DNA of 64,000 nucleotides from UBA3792 sp045114775 (GTDB lineage Bacteria > Bacillota > Clostridia > Christensenellales > CAG-138): contig JBGULC010000028.1 of NCBI GenBank assembly GCA_045114775.1, positions 1-64,000 of the forward strand, written 5' to 3'. Below the pieces are notes generated by a model. The model saw only the letters and a program-made list of their open reading frames with translations. It was not told the origin of the DNA and did not search any database. Of this stretch, positions 42,340 through 50,628 are shown in pieces; the stretch's first letter is position 1, and each line of letters opens with the position of its first letter. The position numbers and the translations under genes are program-made.

Positions 42340-42825
42340 TTATCGTTCCATCTGAATGAGAAACTCGTTCGTGTCGTCCACGCGCTTCTTGTGCTCCGTC
42401 AGATGAAACCCGTGCCGCTCGTAGAAGCGGATCGCGCGCGGGTTCTTTTCAAGCACCCAAAGACGTCTGCCGCCGAGCATTTCCGCCGCATAACGAAACA
42501 GCGCGTCGCCGATCCCGTGGTTCTGCAGCACCGGCTCGACGAACAGCTTTTCGATCTCTCCGTCCTTTACGCGAATGAAGCCCTTGACGACGCCGTCGTC
42601 GTAAACGACAGTATGCTCCACGATCCCCGGTTCCTTCGAATAGAACGCCAGAAGATTCGGGACGGTCTTTTCGCCGAAATAATACGCGTCGCTCCGGAAG
42701 ATCGGGTAGAAGTTCAGTCGGTAATTGAAGATCTCGATCTCCGCAATTCGATTGAGGTCCTCCGCCCGCGCCGGGCGAATGCATTCAACGTCACATAGCG
42801 GCGCTTTCCTGTGTTTCCGTTCCAT
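42340..42825 (-). CDS. GNAT-family N-acetyltransferase
   Basis: The 161-residue protein is a GNAT enzyme: 'IRPARAEDLNRIAEIEIFNY' at the start, 'GFIRVKDGEIEKLFVEPVLQ' for strand 4, the acetyl-CoA loop 'QNHGIGDALFRYAAEM' and 'NPRAIRFYERHGFHLTEHKK' near the end. The substrate is not predictable. The ATG at 42825 is preferred because of GGAG upstream. It lies 13 bp after the RCC1-repeat gene and is the last gene of the five-gene operon. Confidence 0.85.
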   Translation of the reverse strand: MERKHRKAPLCDVECIRPARAEDLNRIAEIEIFNYRLNFYPIFRSDAYYFGEKTVPNLLAFYSKEPGIVEHTVVYDDGVVKGFIRVKDGEIEKLFVEPVLQNHGIGDALFRYAAEMLGGRRLWVLEKNPRAIRFYERHGFHLTEHKKRVDDTNEFLIQMER

Positions 42826-42838
42826 TTTTCCGCTCCGT

Positions 42839-44275
42839 TCAATCATTTTTCAGGATCCAACTCTCGGTACGACATTCGCCGTTCTCATTACAGCCGAAGC
42901 ATATCACGGTGCCGTCCGGCCGCAGCAGCGCAGCGTGCGTCGCACCGTTTGCGATTGCAAGGATCCCCGTGACCGGCTCATTCGGCAGAATCCGATCGTT
43001 CTCGCGAAACGCATACTCCATGACCGTCCCCTCCGCGTCCAGCGCCAGGATGCGTGTCGCACCTGCGGAAACCGCGACGATGTTTTCCCATGCGGGAAGC
43101 GCAACACCGTGGGACAGAAGCGTTCCGTCCGCTTTGAGTCCAAGCGAATATCCGATATGCACGGCGGCGGCGGTCAACCCCTCCCATTCCGGCGCCTTCG
43201 CCGAGGGCGAAACGGCAAGCAGCATCCCGTTCCGACGAACCGCGCAGACGGAATACCCTCCCGCTGCGATCGTCTTCAGATCCCGCGGCCAATCCTGTAC
43301 CGCGGAATAATCGTGAAACCCGGTGAACAGGATGCGTCCGTCCCCGGTCAGCGCGATCGTATCGTAATATCCTGCGGCGACCGCGACGACGTCCCTCCAA
43401 TCCGTTACCCTGCACTGGCCGTACCGGTCATCCCCCGCAGCGACCATCGTTCCGTCCGCTCTGAGTCCGACCGAGTGGTATGCACCAGCCGCAACAGCGA
43501 TCAGATCGCTCCAATCGGACACGTCGCACTGGCCGTACGTGTTGTCGCCGACCGCGAGCGCGGTCCCATCCGCTGCAAGACCGAGTGTATGCGCAAATCC
43601 CGTCGCGAGCGGCGACAATTGCGCAGCGTGCTGCATACTGCTCAACCGTTCCTGTTTTCGGACGGTCTCGTCGTCCAGCCCGCGGGCAGTGCGCAGCGCG
43701 CGCTCGGCGTCGTCGATCCCGGTATATTCGATCGCAAGCGTCTCTGCTCGCTCCCTGCCCGCTTCGCTTCCGAGCGCAAGGAACGCCTCAATTGCCTCGA
43801 CCGTCTCCCCCGACTGCGCAAGCGCCTCCGCCATAGTGAATCGCGCTTCCTCATAATATCGGAAACTGTCTTTGTACCCGTCCAAAGCGCGCATTGCGTC
43901 AGCCGCCTCCGCATACCGTCCCGCTTCCATCAGACGCTCTGCCTCCCGGTAATCCAGTTCTCGCCGGAGCGTACGCGTCTCTTCCGTTTCGGCAAGCTCT
44001 GCAAGGATCGCCTCCGCAGCGGCGTCGTCTCCCGCGGCAACAGCTTCCGTCGCAAGTTCAAGCTGCGATCTCTGAAGCAACTCGGATCCGTCGTCCGATC
44101 GATCGGATTGCAGCAGTTCGGCTGCACGTTCATAATCGCCCGTTTCGAATGCCGACCGTGCGCAGCGCATGCGCAGGTCTTTCAGATGAAACAGAAACGT
44201 CGCGGCGCCGAAAAACAGCACAGCAGTCAGCGGCAGCGCGATGAGAAGGAACCGTTTATCGGATAATCTCTTCAT
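42839..44275 (-). CDS. Membrane-anchored RCC1-repeat (beta-propeller) protein
   Basis: This 478-residue protein has an N-terminal membrane helix ('RFLLIALPLTAVLFFGAATF'), then about 190 residues of helical, TPR-like repeats ('AFETGDYERAAELL', 'AERLMEAGRYAEAADAMRAL'), then about seven RCC1-type repeats of the form 'LGLAADGTALAVGDNTYGQC', 'SVGLRADGTMVAAGDDRYGQ' and 'CAVRRNGMLLAV', which should form a beta-propeller outside the membrane. The GGGAGG site sets the start at 44275. It lies 11 bp after the DHHW gene. RCC1 propellers commonly bind proteins or carbohydrates; the partner here is not known. Confidence 0.85.
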   Translation of the reverse strand: MKRLSDKRFLLIALPLTAVLFFGAATFLFHLKDLRMRCARSAFETGDYERAAELLQSDRSDDGSELLQRSQLELATEAVAAGDDAAAEAILAELAETEETRTLRRELDYREAERLMEAGRYAEAADAMRALDGYKDSFRYYEEARFTMAEALAQSGETVEAIEAFLALGSEAGRERAETLAIEYTGIDDAERALRTARGLDDETVRKQERLSSMQHAAQLSPLATGFAHTLGLAADGTALAVGDNTYGQCDVSDWSDLIAVAAGAYHSVGLRADGTMVAAGDDRYGQCRVTDWRDVVAVAAGYYDTIALTGDGRILFTGFHDYSAVQDWPRDLKTIAAGGYSVCAVRRNGMLLAVSPSAKAPEWEGLTAAAVHIGYSLGLKADGTLLSHGVALPAWENIVAVSAGATRILALDAEGTVMEYAFRENDRILPNEPVTGILAIANGATHAALLRPDGTVICFGCNENGECRTESWILKND

Positions 44276-44286
44276 AGCGGCCTCCC

Positions 44287-45711
44287 TCAGTGCAGATAGC
44301 GGACGACCTGCCCGCCAATGAAAAACTCGGAATTGATGCTGGTCGCAAGGCACAGTACAAAATAAACGTCGTCTACACCGTATGCCTCGATGTACTCGCT
44401 CACGGATGCGCCGGCCTCCTCATGGCGGTACGAGGTAAATCGCAGATCCGTCATCATCACGCGGTCATAATGCAGCAGAAGATACGGCAGGAAGGCATTG
44501 GAGAATGAATCTCCGATCAGCAGTGCCGTCCGTCCCGTTCTGGAACCTGTCTCAAACCGTCGCCACGGTGTTTTGGTGCCGCCGAGGAATGCGAGATAGT
44601 TGTTTGCGGAATAGTCCATGAACGGAATCTCTTTGCTTTTATCGAGATGCGAAACGATATAACTCTGTGTCGGCAGCAACTCGTGCATGACCTCGAGCGT
44701 GTCGCTTTTCACACCGGACTTGGCATTGTTTCCGCGCATCCCGTTCCGTACCGAATAGGTATAATCGCCGTAATCCGCTGGCGGTATCCCGAGCCGCTCC
44801 ATCGCCGCGCGGTAGGCGTAATACGCTCCGCGCGCGGTCCAGTGATGATCGGTCCGGAAATAGACATATTCGCCGTTCTGCAGCGGCGCGTTCATCGCTT
44901 CCTCCGCTTTTACAACGATCACGCCGTCCTTCGTAAGGCTCTCCAGCTTCTCCTCAAGATCCGAGCGCCAGACCGGATTGCGGGAGAGCCGGTCAAGATA
45001 GGTATTGCCCATCGACGCCACCGGGACCTGCAGAAAAACGACATTCCCGTCCGGAGGCAGCGCATCGCGATACGCGTTCAGCACATCGGCTGCATGATAG
45101 ATGTTTTTTGCCGGAAAATCGAAGACCGTCTGCTGCGTCCCATCGCCGTACTCGATCCTGAACGAAGCGTCGCCGATTATCGGGAGCTCGGTCGGCGCCG
45201 GCGTCGGCGCTTCGGTCGGTTCCGGCGTCGTTCCCGGCAGCGGCGTTCCTGTTGCTTCGGCAATCGGCGACGGGCACGGTTCCGGCGTTTCGACAGGCTT
45301 TGCCGTCGGAGTTGGGTATTCTGTCGGGTGGAACGTTTCGGTCGGCGACGTTTTCGGAACGGGCTCAGCAGCTTGATTCGGTCCCGCGTTCATCTCCGCT
45401 TCGATTGCTTCGATCAGCGCTGCCGTTTCATCCTCTTCATTTTTCGGAACCGCAATCAACGATTCGACCGAACGCGACATCCCGATCAGCGTACCGCGCA
45501 GTGCAACGCCGTCTGAAAGCCATTCCTCGGTCTCCGTCATGAAAGAACCATCCAGGATCTTTTGTGCAGAAAGCGCCGGAGCAGCCGCAAGCATACGGTT
45601 TTCGTCCGTGCTGACGCGCGTCTCGCGCGGCGTACGCAGCAGCGTCATGCCGCCGAGCCAGACGAGCCCGAGCACCCAAAGATATCGAACGATGAATCCG
45701 AACCGTTTCAT
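44287..45711 (-). CDS. DHHW/AlgX-like exported O-acetylation protein
   Basis: The 474-residue protein has an N-terminal membrane helix, a Pro/Thr/Glu-rich linker near residues 115-180 and a C-terminal SGNH-like domain of the DHHW family. The signature 'YVYFRTDHHWTARGAYYAYR' lies near residue 285, and 'TALLIGDSFSNAFLPYLL' supplies a candidate catalytic serine. Such proteins work with MBOAT acyltransferases in moving acetyl groups onto exported polysaccharides. It is 9 bp after the MBOAT gene, as in alginate/cellulose-type acetylation pairs. A GAGG-type site precedes the ATG. Confidence 0.88.
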   Translation of the reverse strand: MKRFGFIVRYLWVLGLVWLGGMTLLRTPRETRVSTDENRMLAAAPALSAQKILDGSFMTETEEWLSDGVALRGTLIGMSRSVESLIAVPKNEEDETAALIEAIEAEMNAGPNQAAEPVPKTSPTETFHPTEYPTPTAKPVETPEPCPSPIAEATGTPLPGTTPEPTEAPTPAPTELPIIGDASFRIEYGDGTQQTVFDFPAKNIYHAADVLNAYRDALPPDGNVVFLQVPVASMGNTYLDRLSRNPVWRSDLEEKLESLTKDGVIVVKAEEAMNAPLQNGEYVYFRTDHHWTARGAYYAYRAAMERLGIPPADYGDYTYSVRNGMRGNNAKSGVKSDTLEVMHELLPTQSYIVSHLDKSKEIPFMDYSANNYLAFLGGTKTPWRRFETGSRTGRTALLIGDSFSNAFLPYLLLHYDRVMMTDLRFTSYRHEEAGASVSEYIEAYGVDDVYFVLCLATSINSEFFIGGQVVRYLH

Positions 45712-45720
45712 ATTGCCGCC

Positions 45721-47130
45721 TCAGAACCGGAAATAGATAAAGGGATTATAGCTTTGTCCGACCAGAAAAGCGATCGAAAGCACCAACAGCGCAGTCTCCA
45801 GGATCGGAACCGCAATACGCAAAGCCGCTTCACGCGCAGACCGCTTCTCCGCCCACGAACGGATGGCGGGCACGATCGGCAGGCAGCAGACGGCGGCGAT
45901 CAACGGCAGAACCGTATTCTGCGAAAGAACAGCTGAAACGGTTGCGTCCGTCCCCGCGACGCCACCGATCCCGAACAGCGCCAGAATGTGCCGCCAGCCC
46001 TCAGCCAGCGACGTATGATAGAACAGGATCCAACCGACCATTGCGATCAAAAATGTGAGAAGGATCCTGATCGCCTTCGGAATGTGTTCCAGAACGCTGC
46101 GCAGCGCAAACCGTTCCAGCAGAATCCAGAAGCCGTAGTATAGACCCCAGACCGCAAAATTCCAGCTTGCGCCGTGCCAAAGCCCTGTCAGAATCCAGAC
46201 GATCAAAAGATTGCGGACCGTACGCAGCGTACCCTTCCGGTTGCCGCCGAGCGGAATGTATACATAATCCCGGAAAAAGCTGCCAAGCGAGATATGCCAG
46301 CGACGCCAGAACTCGGATACGCTCAAGGATACATAGGGATAACGAAAATTCTCACGATACGAAAATCCGAAGATGCGACCGAGTCCGATCGCCATGTCGG
46401 AATATGCGGAAAAATCGAAATAGATCTGAAAAGTATAGAACAGACCGGACAGCCACGCTCCGGCTACAGACAGCGCCGCGCCCTCCGGCAGAAGCGTTTC
46501 CACTGCCTTTCCGCACAGATTGGCGAGCAGGACCTTCTTGGCAAGGCCGACCGAAAAGCGGCCCAGACCTTCGGAAAAATCGGTCATCGTCGTCGTACGG
46601 GCGTCGAGCTGCGCTGCTATATCGGCGTACTGAACGATCGGTCCGGCAATCAACTGTGGAAAGCAGCTCACGTAGAGCAGAAGCTTCATCGGATTTCTCT
46701 GCACGGGAACCTTGCCGCGATAAACGTCGACGGTGTAAGTCAGGATTTGGAATGTGTAAAAGCTGATGCCGATCGGCAGCCGGACCTCCGGAACTGTGCC
46801 TGATATACCGAAAACAGAGTACACTGTCGAAAGAAAAAACGCCGCATACTTGAACCAAAAGAGCGCGCCGAGCGTCGCTGCCGTCCCCAATGCAAGATAT
46901 GCCCGCTTCCCGTAGGCAGTTTTTGCACGGACGATCCCGAACGCTGCGCCGTAATTCATCAGCGTCGCGCCGAGCATGCACAGAATCCAGATCGGCTCCC
47001 CCCACGCATAGAACAGAAGCGAAAACAGCAGCAGAACCGCATTTCTCCACTTTAGGCCGCGGCCGACGAAATACAGTGTCAGCAACAGCGGCATGAAAAG
47101 CAGCAAAAATGTCAAGCTCGAAAATACCAC
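45721..47130 (-). CDS. MBOAT-family O-acyltransferase (AlgI/DltB-like)
   Basis: The 469-residue polytopic membrane protein has the family motifs 'FWFKYAAFF', 'PIGISFYTFQILTYTVDVYR', 'FPQLIAGPIVQY', 'EFWRRWHISLGSFFRDYVY' near residue 273 and 'LTGLWHGASWNFAVWGLYYG' near 318, whose His is the catalytic residue. MBOATs pass an acyl group across the membrane to an exported acceptor. The start is a GTG with a GGGAGG site. The next gene downstream encodes the DHHW partner and the one upstream a secreted SGNH hydrolase, so all three are probably parts of one acylation machine. Confidence 0.93.
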   Translation of the reverse strand: MVFSSLTFLLLFMPLLLTLYFVGRGLKWRNAVLLLFSLLFYAWGEPIWILCMLGATLMNYGAAFGIVRAKTAYGKRAYLALGTAATLGALFWFKYAAFFLSTVYSVFGISGTVPEVRLPIGISFYTFQILTYTVDVYRGKVPVQRNPMKLLLYVSCFPQLIAGPIVQYADIAAQLDARTTTMTDFSEGLGRFSVGLAKKVLLANLCGKAVETLLPEGAALSVAGAWLSGLFYTFQIYFDFSAYSDMAIGLGRIFGFSYRENFRYPYVSLSVSEFWRRWHISLGSFFRDYVYIPLGGNRKGTLRTVRNLLIVWILTGLWHGASWNFAVWGLYYGFWILLERFALRSVLEHIPKAIRILLTFLIAMVGWILFYHTSLAEGWRHILALFGIGGVAGTDATVSAVLSQNTVLPLIAAVCCLPIVPAIRSWAEKRSAREAALRIAVPILETALLVLSIAFLVGQSYNPFIYFRF

Positions 47131-47173
47131 GTTCGTCCTCCCAAGGCAGTTTCAGAAGACTTGCGGCAAGTCG

Positions 47174-48112
47174 TTACGGTTCGGTCAGATCCAGCGCTGC
47201 ATTGGGGCACATCTGCTGCGCAGCATAGATGCGGGCGGCACAGGCCCAAATCTCATTTCCGGCGTCAGACAAATGAAGATGTCCTTTTGCGTATTCGGAG
47301 CGCAGATAACCGTTTTCATCCATCAACTCCCGCGCAAAGGTGAAAAAGCCCAGACCGTATTCCGCGCAGATCCCGCGCAAAACGTCGTTGAAACTGTTCC
47401 AATGGTCGATGTCCAAATTTCTGTTGTCGCAAAACATTTTCGTGCCCGGATTGACGCCCTCCACGATGATCTCAACGCCGGGACAATCCGCTTGGATCCG
47501 CTCGATCATTCTGCAGTAATCGGCACGCACCGTATCCCAATCGCGGCAGTATATATCATTTGCGCCAAGCATCAGAAACACCTTCGTCGCCTCATTGAGG
47601 TTGATGCCTTTTGTGAGAGCCACATGACCGCCGCGATAGGAAAACACGGCGTCCTTCGAGCTTGCCTGATAGACAGTCATCGAGACCTCGCCCATAAACT
47701 TTGCGCTGCCGAAAAATCCTTCATCCCGATTGCGCTGCGCCCGTACGTAGTTTCCAAACTCGCGCGTCATGGAATCTCCGATAAACAGTGCGCCGTCGAA
47801 AAACGAATCGAACTCTCCCGAATCCAGCCTTGCGCGCGTGATAGGCTCAGGTGTCGGCTCTGCCGTCGGTTCCGGCGTCGGCTCCTCTGTCGGCACAGGT
47901 GTCGGTTCCGGCGTCGGCTCCTCTGTCGGCACAGGTGTCGGTTCATCAACCGGCTCGGGTGTCGATGCAGGCTCGGTCGTCGGGCACGCCGTAGGCACTT
48001 TCGTTTCGGTGGGTTTCTGTATTTGCACCGCATCGTCCGCTGTTTCCGGATTACAGCCGTATAGCCCGATCGCCAATAAAGCAGCTATGATAAAGCAAAT
48101 GATCCGTTTCAT
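47174..48112 (-). CDS. SGNH/GDSL-type lipoprotein
   Basis: The 312-residue protein has a lipoprotein signal with lipobox 'GLYGC', a linker of about 55 residues containing a tandem repeat of 'PTPVPTEEPTPEP', and an SGNH hydrolase domain with block I 'FIGDSMTREFGNY' near residue 109, block III 'LMLGANDIYCRDW' near 185 and the catalytic Asp/His region 'KGHLHLSDAGNEIW' near 277. It may transfer or remove acyl groups on surface glycans. It is first in the operon, after a clear promoter, with a GGGGG-type site before the ATG. The GC-rich upstream extension of the frame is rejected. Confidence 0.9.
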   Translation of the reverse strand: MKRIICFIIAALLAIGLYGCNPETADDAVQIQKPTETKVPTACPTTEPASTPEPVDEPTPVPTEEPTPEPTPVPTEEPTPEPTAEPTPEPITRARLDSGEFDSFFDGALFIGDSMTREFGNYVRAQRNRDEGFFGSAKFMGEVSMTVYQASSKDAVFSYRGGHVALTKGINLNEATKVFLMLGANDIYCRDWDTVRADYCRMIERIQADCPGVEIIVEGVNPGTKMFCDNRNLDIDHWNSFNDVLRGICAEYGLGFFTFARELMDENGYLRSEYAKGHLHLSDAGNEIWACAARIYAAQQMCPNAALDLTEP

Positions 48113-48136
48113 ACGCGTTCCCCCCGATTCCCCTTC

Positions 48137-48164
48137 ATTATACCAAAATCGAGTGAAAAAGCAA
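48137..48164 (-). promoter_or_regulatory. Promoter of the O-acylation operon
   Basis: TTGCTT (48159-48164) and TATAAT (48137-48142) on the minus strand, 16 bp apart. The remaining non-coding DNA from 48165 to 48317 shows no gene; only a short AACATG/CATGTT palindrome is seen. Confidence 0.7.
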
Positions 48165-48317
48165 CCGTGATTTCCCTTTGCCTGCCTCGCTTGATATGAA
48201 ATGATCCGGCAAGCCACGTATAAAAAGAAACATGCTCATGTTTGCAACGCGAACATTACAGGGGAAAGCTACCTTACAGCAAAGTCGTTTTCTCACCCCT
48301 CAGGGTAAACACTATTG

Positions 48318-48348
48318 AAAAAAGGACTTACTATCGTAAGTCCTTTTT
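48318..48348 (-). terminator. Terminator of the tRNA unit
   Basis: AAAAAGGACTTA and TAAGTCCTTTTT (48319-48330 and 48337-48348) form a 12-bp stem directly after tRNA-Lys, followed on the minus strand by TTTCAATAG. Confidence 0.85.
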
Positions 48349-48349
48349 C

Positions 48350-48426
48350 TGGTACCCCCTCAGGGATTCGAACCCTGGACACCCTGATTAAGAGTCAGGT
48401 GCTCTAGCCAGCTGAGCTAAGGAGGC
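48350..48426 (-). tRNA. tRNA-Lys (anticodon CTT)
   Basis: The minus strand folds as a full cloverleaf: acceptor GCCTCCT paired with AGGGGGT, D arm with AGCTCAGCTGGCTAGAGC, anticodon stem CCTGA/TCAGG with loop CTCTTAA (anticodon CTT, reads AAG), T arm with GGTTCGAATCC. The CCA end is encoded. Confidence 0.95.
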
Positions 48427-48430
48427 ATAT

Positions 48431-48506
48431 TGGAGCGGGAAACGGGGCTCGAACCCGCCACCTCAGCCTTGGCAAGGCTGCGCTCTACCAAATGAGCTAT
48501 TCCCGC
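48431..48506 (-). tRNA. tRNA-Gly (anticodon GCC)
   Basis: A full cloverleaf on the minus strand: acceptor GCGGGAA, D arm AGCTCATTTGGTAGAGC, anticodon stem CAGCC/GGCTG with loop TTGCCAA (anticodon GCC, reads GGC), T arm with GGGTTCGAGCCC, encoded CCA. It is 4 bp upstream of tRNA-Lys in the same unit. Confidence 0.96.
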
Positions 48507-48517
48507 GAACAGATGAT

Positions 48518-48546
48518 ATTATAGCGTCTCATCTGTTATTTGTCAA
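48518..48546 (-). promoter_or_regulatory. Promoter of the tRNA-Gly/tRNA-Lys unit
   Basis: TTGACA (48541-48546) and TATAAT (48518-48523) on the minus strand, 17 bp apart; perfect consensus and spacing. Confidence 0.88.
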
Positions 48547-48652
48547 CAACAATTTTTGCATTTCCGAAAAATATTTTCTGCGGCTCAAAAAACCTTTTGA
48601 AACCATGCTCCGCGCCGCGGAAATCGGCATCGGAAGCCAACGCAGGCCGTCC

Positions 48653-50437
48653 TTACTTTCCGTCGACGGGCTGCTCTCCCCATCCGTACATACGATCCAT
48701 GACGGCATAGAGCGCAAGATATTTCTCATTGACCGTCTCGACCCGTTCGCCGAGCTCCAGAAGCTTCGCGCTGTCGTTTGAGACTTTCCACGCAGGAAGC
48801 CCTTCGCCGTTCGGATCGCCCGTCTTCATGTAGTTCAGCACGTACGAAAGCACCGTCCTGCCAAGCGCGTGATCGGCCTCGTCAAACCGGGAATCCTTCG
48901 GCAGATTGCCGTACACATAGATCAATTCGCCGCTGTGCCACGCGCCGAGCCTGCCGTTGTGCTTGCTGAAATAATACTCATAGACCGGGATGCCGTTCTC
49001 GACCGCAAGACGGTTCAGGCAGTAATGCGGGTAATTGAAGAAGATCGCGCCGTAGATCTGCGCCCAGTAATCCTTCGCCTCCGCGTCGGTCGTCGGGCGG
49101 TAGATCGCAAGCACGTCGTCCGCATACTCCTTGAAATACGCCCGGACCCTTTCCTCGTAGTTTTTCAGATTCGCGTTGCCGAGAATCAGGAACGGCCCGC
49201 TCTCCTCGGAATTGTAGCCGTGCATAATCTGCTCCTCGTTGTGCACGCCTTTCCGATAGGATTCGTACGGCGTTTCAACAAGCGCGTACCCGTCGACCGT
49301 CATAAAGTGCTGCGTATACGCCTCGTTGACGATCGTTTCCGCGTCGAGCGCGCGCAGTTCCGCCGGGGTTTTGACGTGATACCGCGCCTTGAGCTCGCTT
49401 CCGGATCCAATCGCGTCCTCATAGGAACGGAACGAGTGCGGCGGTTCGACCGAAGCGACGGTCGAGCTCTCCAGCAGCACGCGGCGGAACAGCCCCTTCG
49501 AAAGCGGCGAGGTGCAGATTGCGCTGACGCTGGCCGCGCCCGCAGACTCGCCCGCAAGCGTCACGTTGTCGGGATCGCCGCCGAACGCTTTGATGTTCTG
49601 CCGCACCCATTCAAGCGCCTTGATCTGATCCAGAAGCCCGTAGTTGCCGGTCGTTCCGTGTTCGGATTCGGCTGCCAGCGCTTCGTCCGCAAGATACCCG
49701 AACACGCCGAGGCGATACCCGAGGTTGACCACGATCACGCCCTCGCGCGCAAGGCCGGTGCCCGCGTAATCGCCGTACCACGGCTGTCCGGTCTGCAGCG
49801 TGCCGCCATGAATATAGACGAGCACGGGAAGGCCTTCGCACTTGCCCGCAGGCTTCCAGACGTTGACGTACAGGCCGTCCTCGCTGACCGCCGGGCGATA
49901 GTTGTCCGAAAGCGTAAAGTTGTACTCATGGTAGCCGATGATCTGCTTCAGGCTGCCGATGATCGGCAGCTCCGTCGGCTGCATGCACATCGGTGCGAAA
50001 TGATCCGCATCGAGCACGCCGTCCCATGCGTCGGGATCCTGCGGCTCGCGCCAGCGAAGATCCCCCACCGGCGGCTTTGCGTACGGGATGCCCGCGTAGA
50101 GTTCGACCTTGCCGCCGTCGATCACCACGCCGCGCACGTCGCCCTTTTCGATCGAAACGGTCTCCGTATAAGTCGGTGTTTTGCCTTCAAACGCGGGAAC
50201 GCGCTTCATCGGCGGCCATGTCAGAAACAGGATCGCGACGAATACGCCGATAAAGCCGAGCCAGCCCAAAGCCTTCCAGTACCATCTGCCTCCGTGCAGC
50301 ACCTTGACAAACAGCACGACGAAGCCGATCGCCGCGACGATCAGCAGAATAAACCCCAAAACGGTGTTCTTGTTCAGTTCCAGCACGGCGAGCATGATAA
50401 GCAGCAGCAGCGCGCCGAAAACTCCGAATCCGATCAT
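48653..50437 (-). CDS. Membrane-anchored type B carboxylesterase
   Basis: The 594-residue protein has three predicted N-terminal membrane helices (within about residues 1-75) and then a carboxylesterase family B domain: 'YAGIPYAKPPVGDLRWREP', 'SEDGLYVNVWKP', 'PVLVYIHGGTLQTGQ', the nucleophile elbow 'VTLAGESAGAASV' near residue 294, the acid 'YNSEESGPF' near 408 and the His in 'LGAWHSGELIYVYG' near 500. The triad is complete. Family members hydrolyse esters of many kinds; the substrate is unknown. Membrane anchoring is less usual for this family. A GGAGAGGG site precedes the ATG. Confidence 0.92.
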   Translation of the reverse strand: MIGFGVFGALLLLIMLAVLELNKNTVLGFILLIVAAIGFVVLFVKVLHGGRWYWKALGWLGFIGVFVAILFLTWPPMKRVPAFEGKTPTYTETVSIEKGDVRGVVIDGGKVELYAGIPYAKPPVGDLRWREPQDPDAWDGVLDADHFAPMCMQPTELPIIGSLKQIIGYHEYNFTLSDNYRPAVSEDGLYVNVWKPAGKCEGLPVLVYIHGGTLQTGQPWYGDYAGTGLAREGVIVVNLGYRLGVFGYLADEALAAESEHGTTGNYGLLDQIKALEWVRQNIKAFGGDPDNVTLAGESAGAASVSAICTSPLSKGLFRRVLLESSTVASVEPPHSFRSYEDAIGSGSELKARYHVKTPAELRALDAETIVNEAYTQHFMTVDGYALVETPYESYRKGVHNEEQIMHGYNSEESGPFLILGNANLKNYEERVRAYFKEYADDVLAIYRPTTDAEAKDYWAQIYGAIFFNYPHYCLNRLAVENGIPVYEYYFSKHNGRLGAWHSGELIYVYGNLPKDSRFDEADHALGRTVLSYVLNYMKTGDPNGEGLPAWKVSNDSAKLLELGERVETVNEKYLALYAVMDRMYGWGEQPVDGK

Positions 50438-50466
50438 AACCCTCTCCTGTTGTTTTGATACTGTTC

Positions 50467-50495
50467 ATTGTACCGTATCCGCGTTCCCGCGTCAA
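50467..50495 (-). promoter_or_regulatory. Promoter of the carboxylesterase gene
   Basis: TTGACG (50490-50495) and TACAAT (50467-50472) on the minus strand, 17 bp apart. Confidence 0.75.
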
Positions 50496-50550
50496 TCGTG
50501 AATGTTCGCAGGAGAATCGATCATAAAACTCCGAATTTTCCTCTGAACGC

Positions 50551-50621
50551 AACAGATCCATCGCCCTGTAGGGAGATGGATCTGTTTCACGATTTTTAAG
50601 CGCAATCCCAATGGTTGGGAT
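50551..50621. terminator. Two hairpins after the Ig-repeat gene
   Basis: AACAGATCCATC and GATGGATCTGTT (50551-50562, 50575-50586) form a perfect 12-bp stem with a small CCCT/AGGG helix inside the loop. A second hairpin, ATCCCA/TTGGGAT, lies at 50605-50621. No T run follows on the minus strand, so this may be a terminator of unusual type or an RNA-stabilising element. Confidence 0.45.
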
Positions 50622-50628
50622 CGGTTTT

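Noticed and set aside
47850..47960. Tandem DNA repeat as a possible minisatellite or regulatory array
   Set aside because: It encodes the in-frame Pro/Thr/Glu linker of the SGNH lipoprotein.
48165..48317. Small gene or RNA between the O-acylation promoter and the tRNA terminator
   Set aside because: No frame with a ribosome-binding site and no strong structure beyond a short palindrome.
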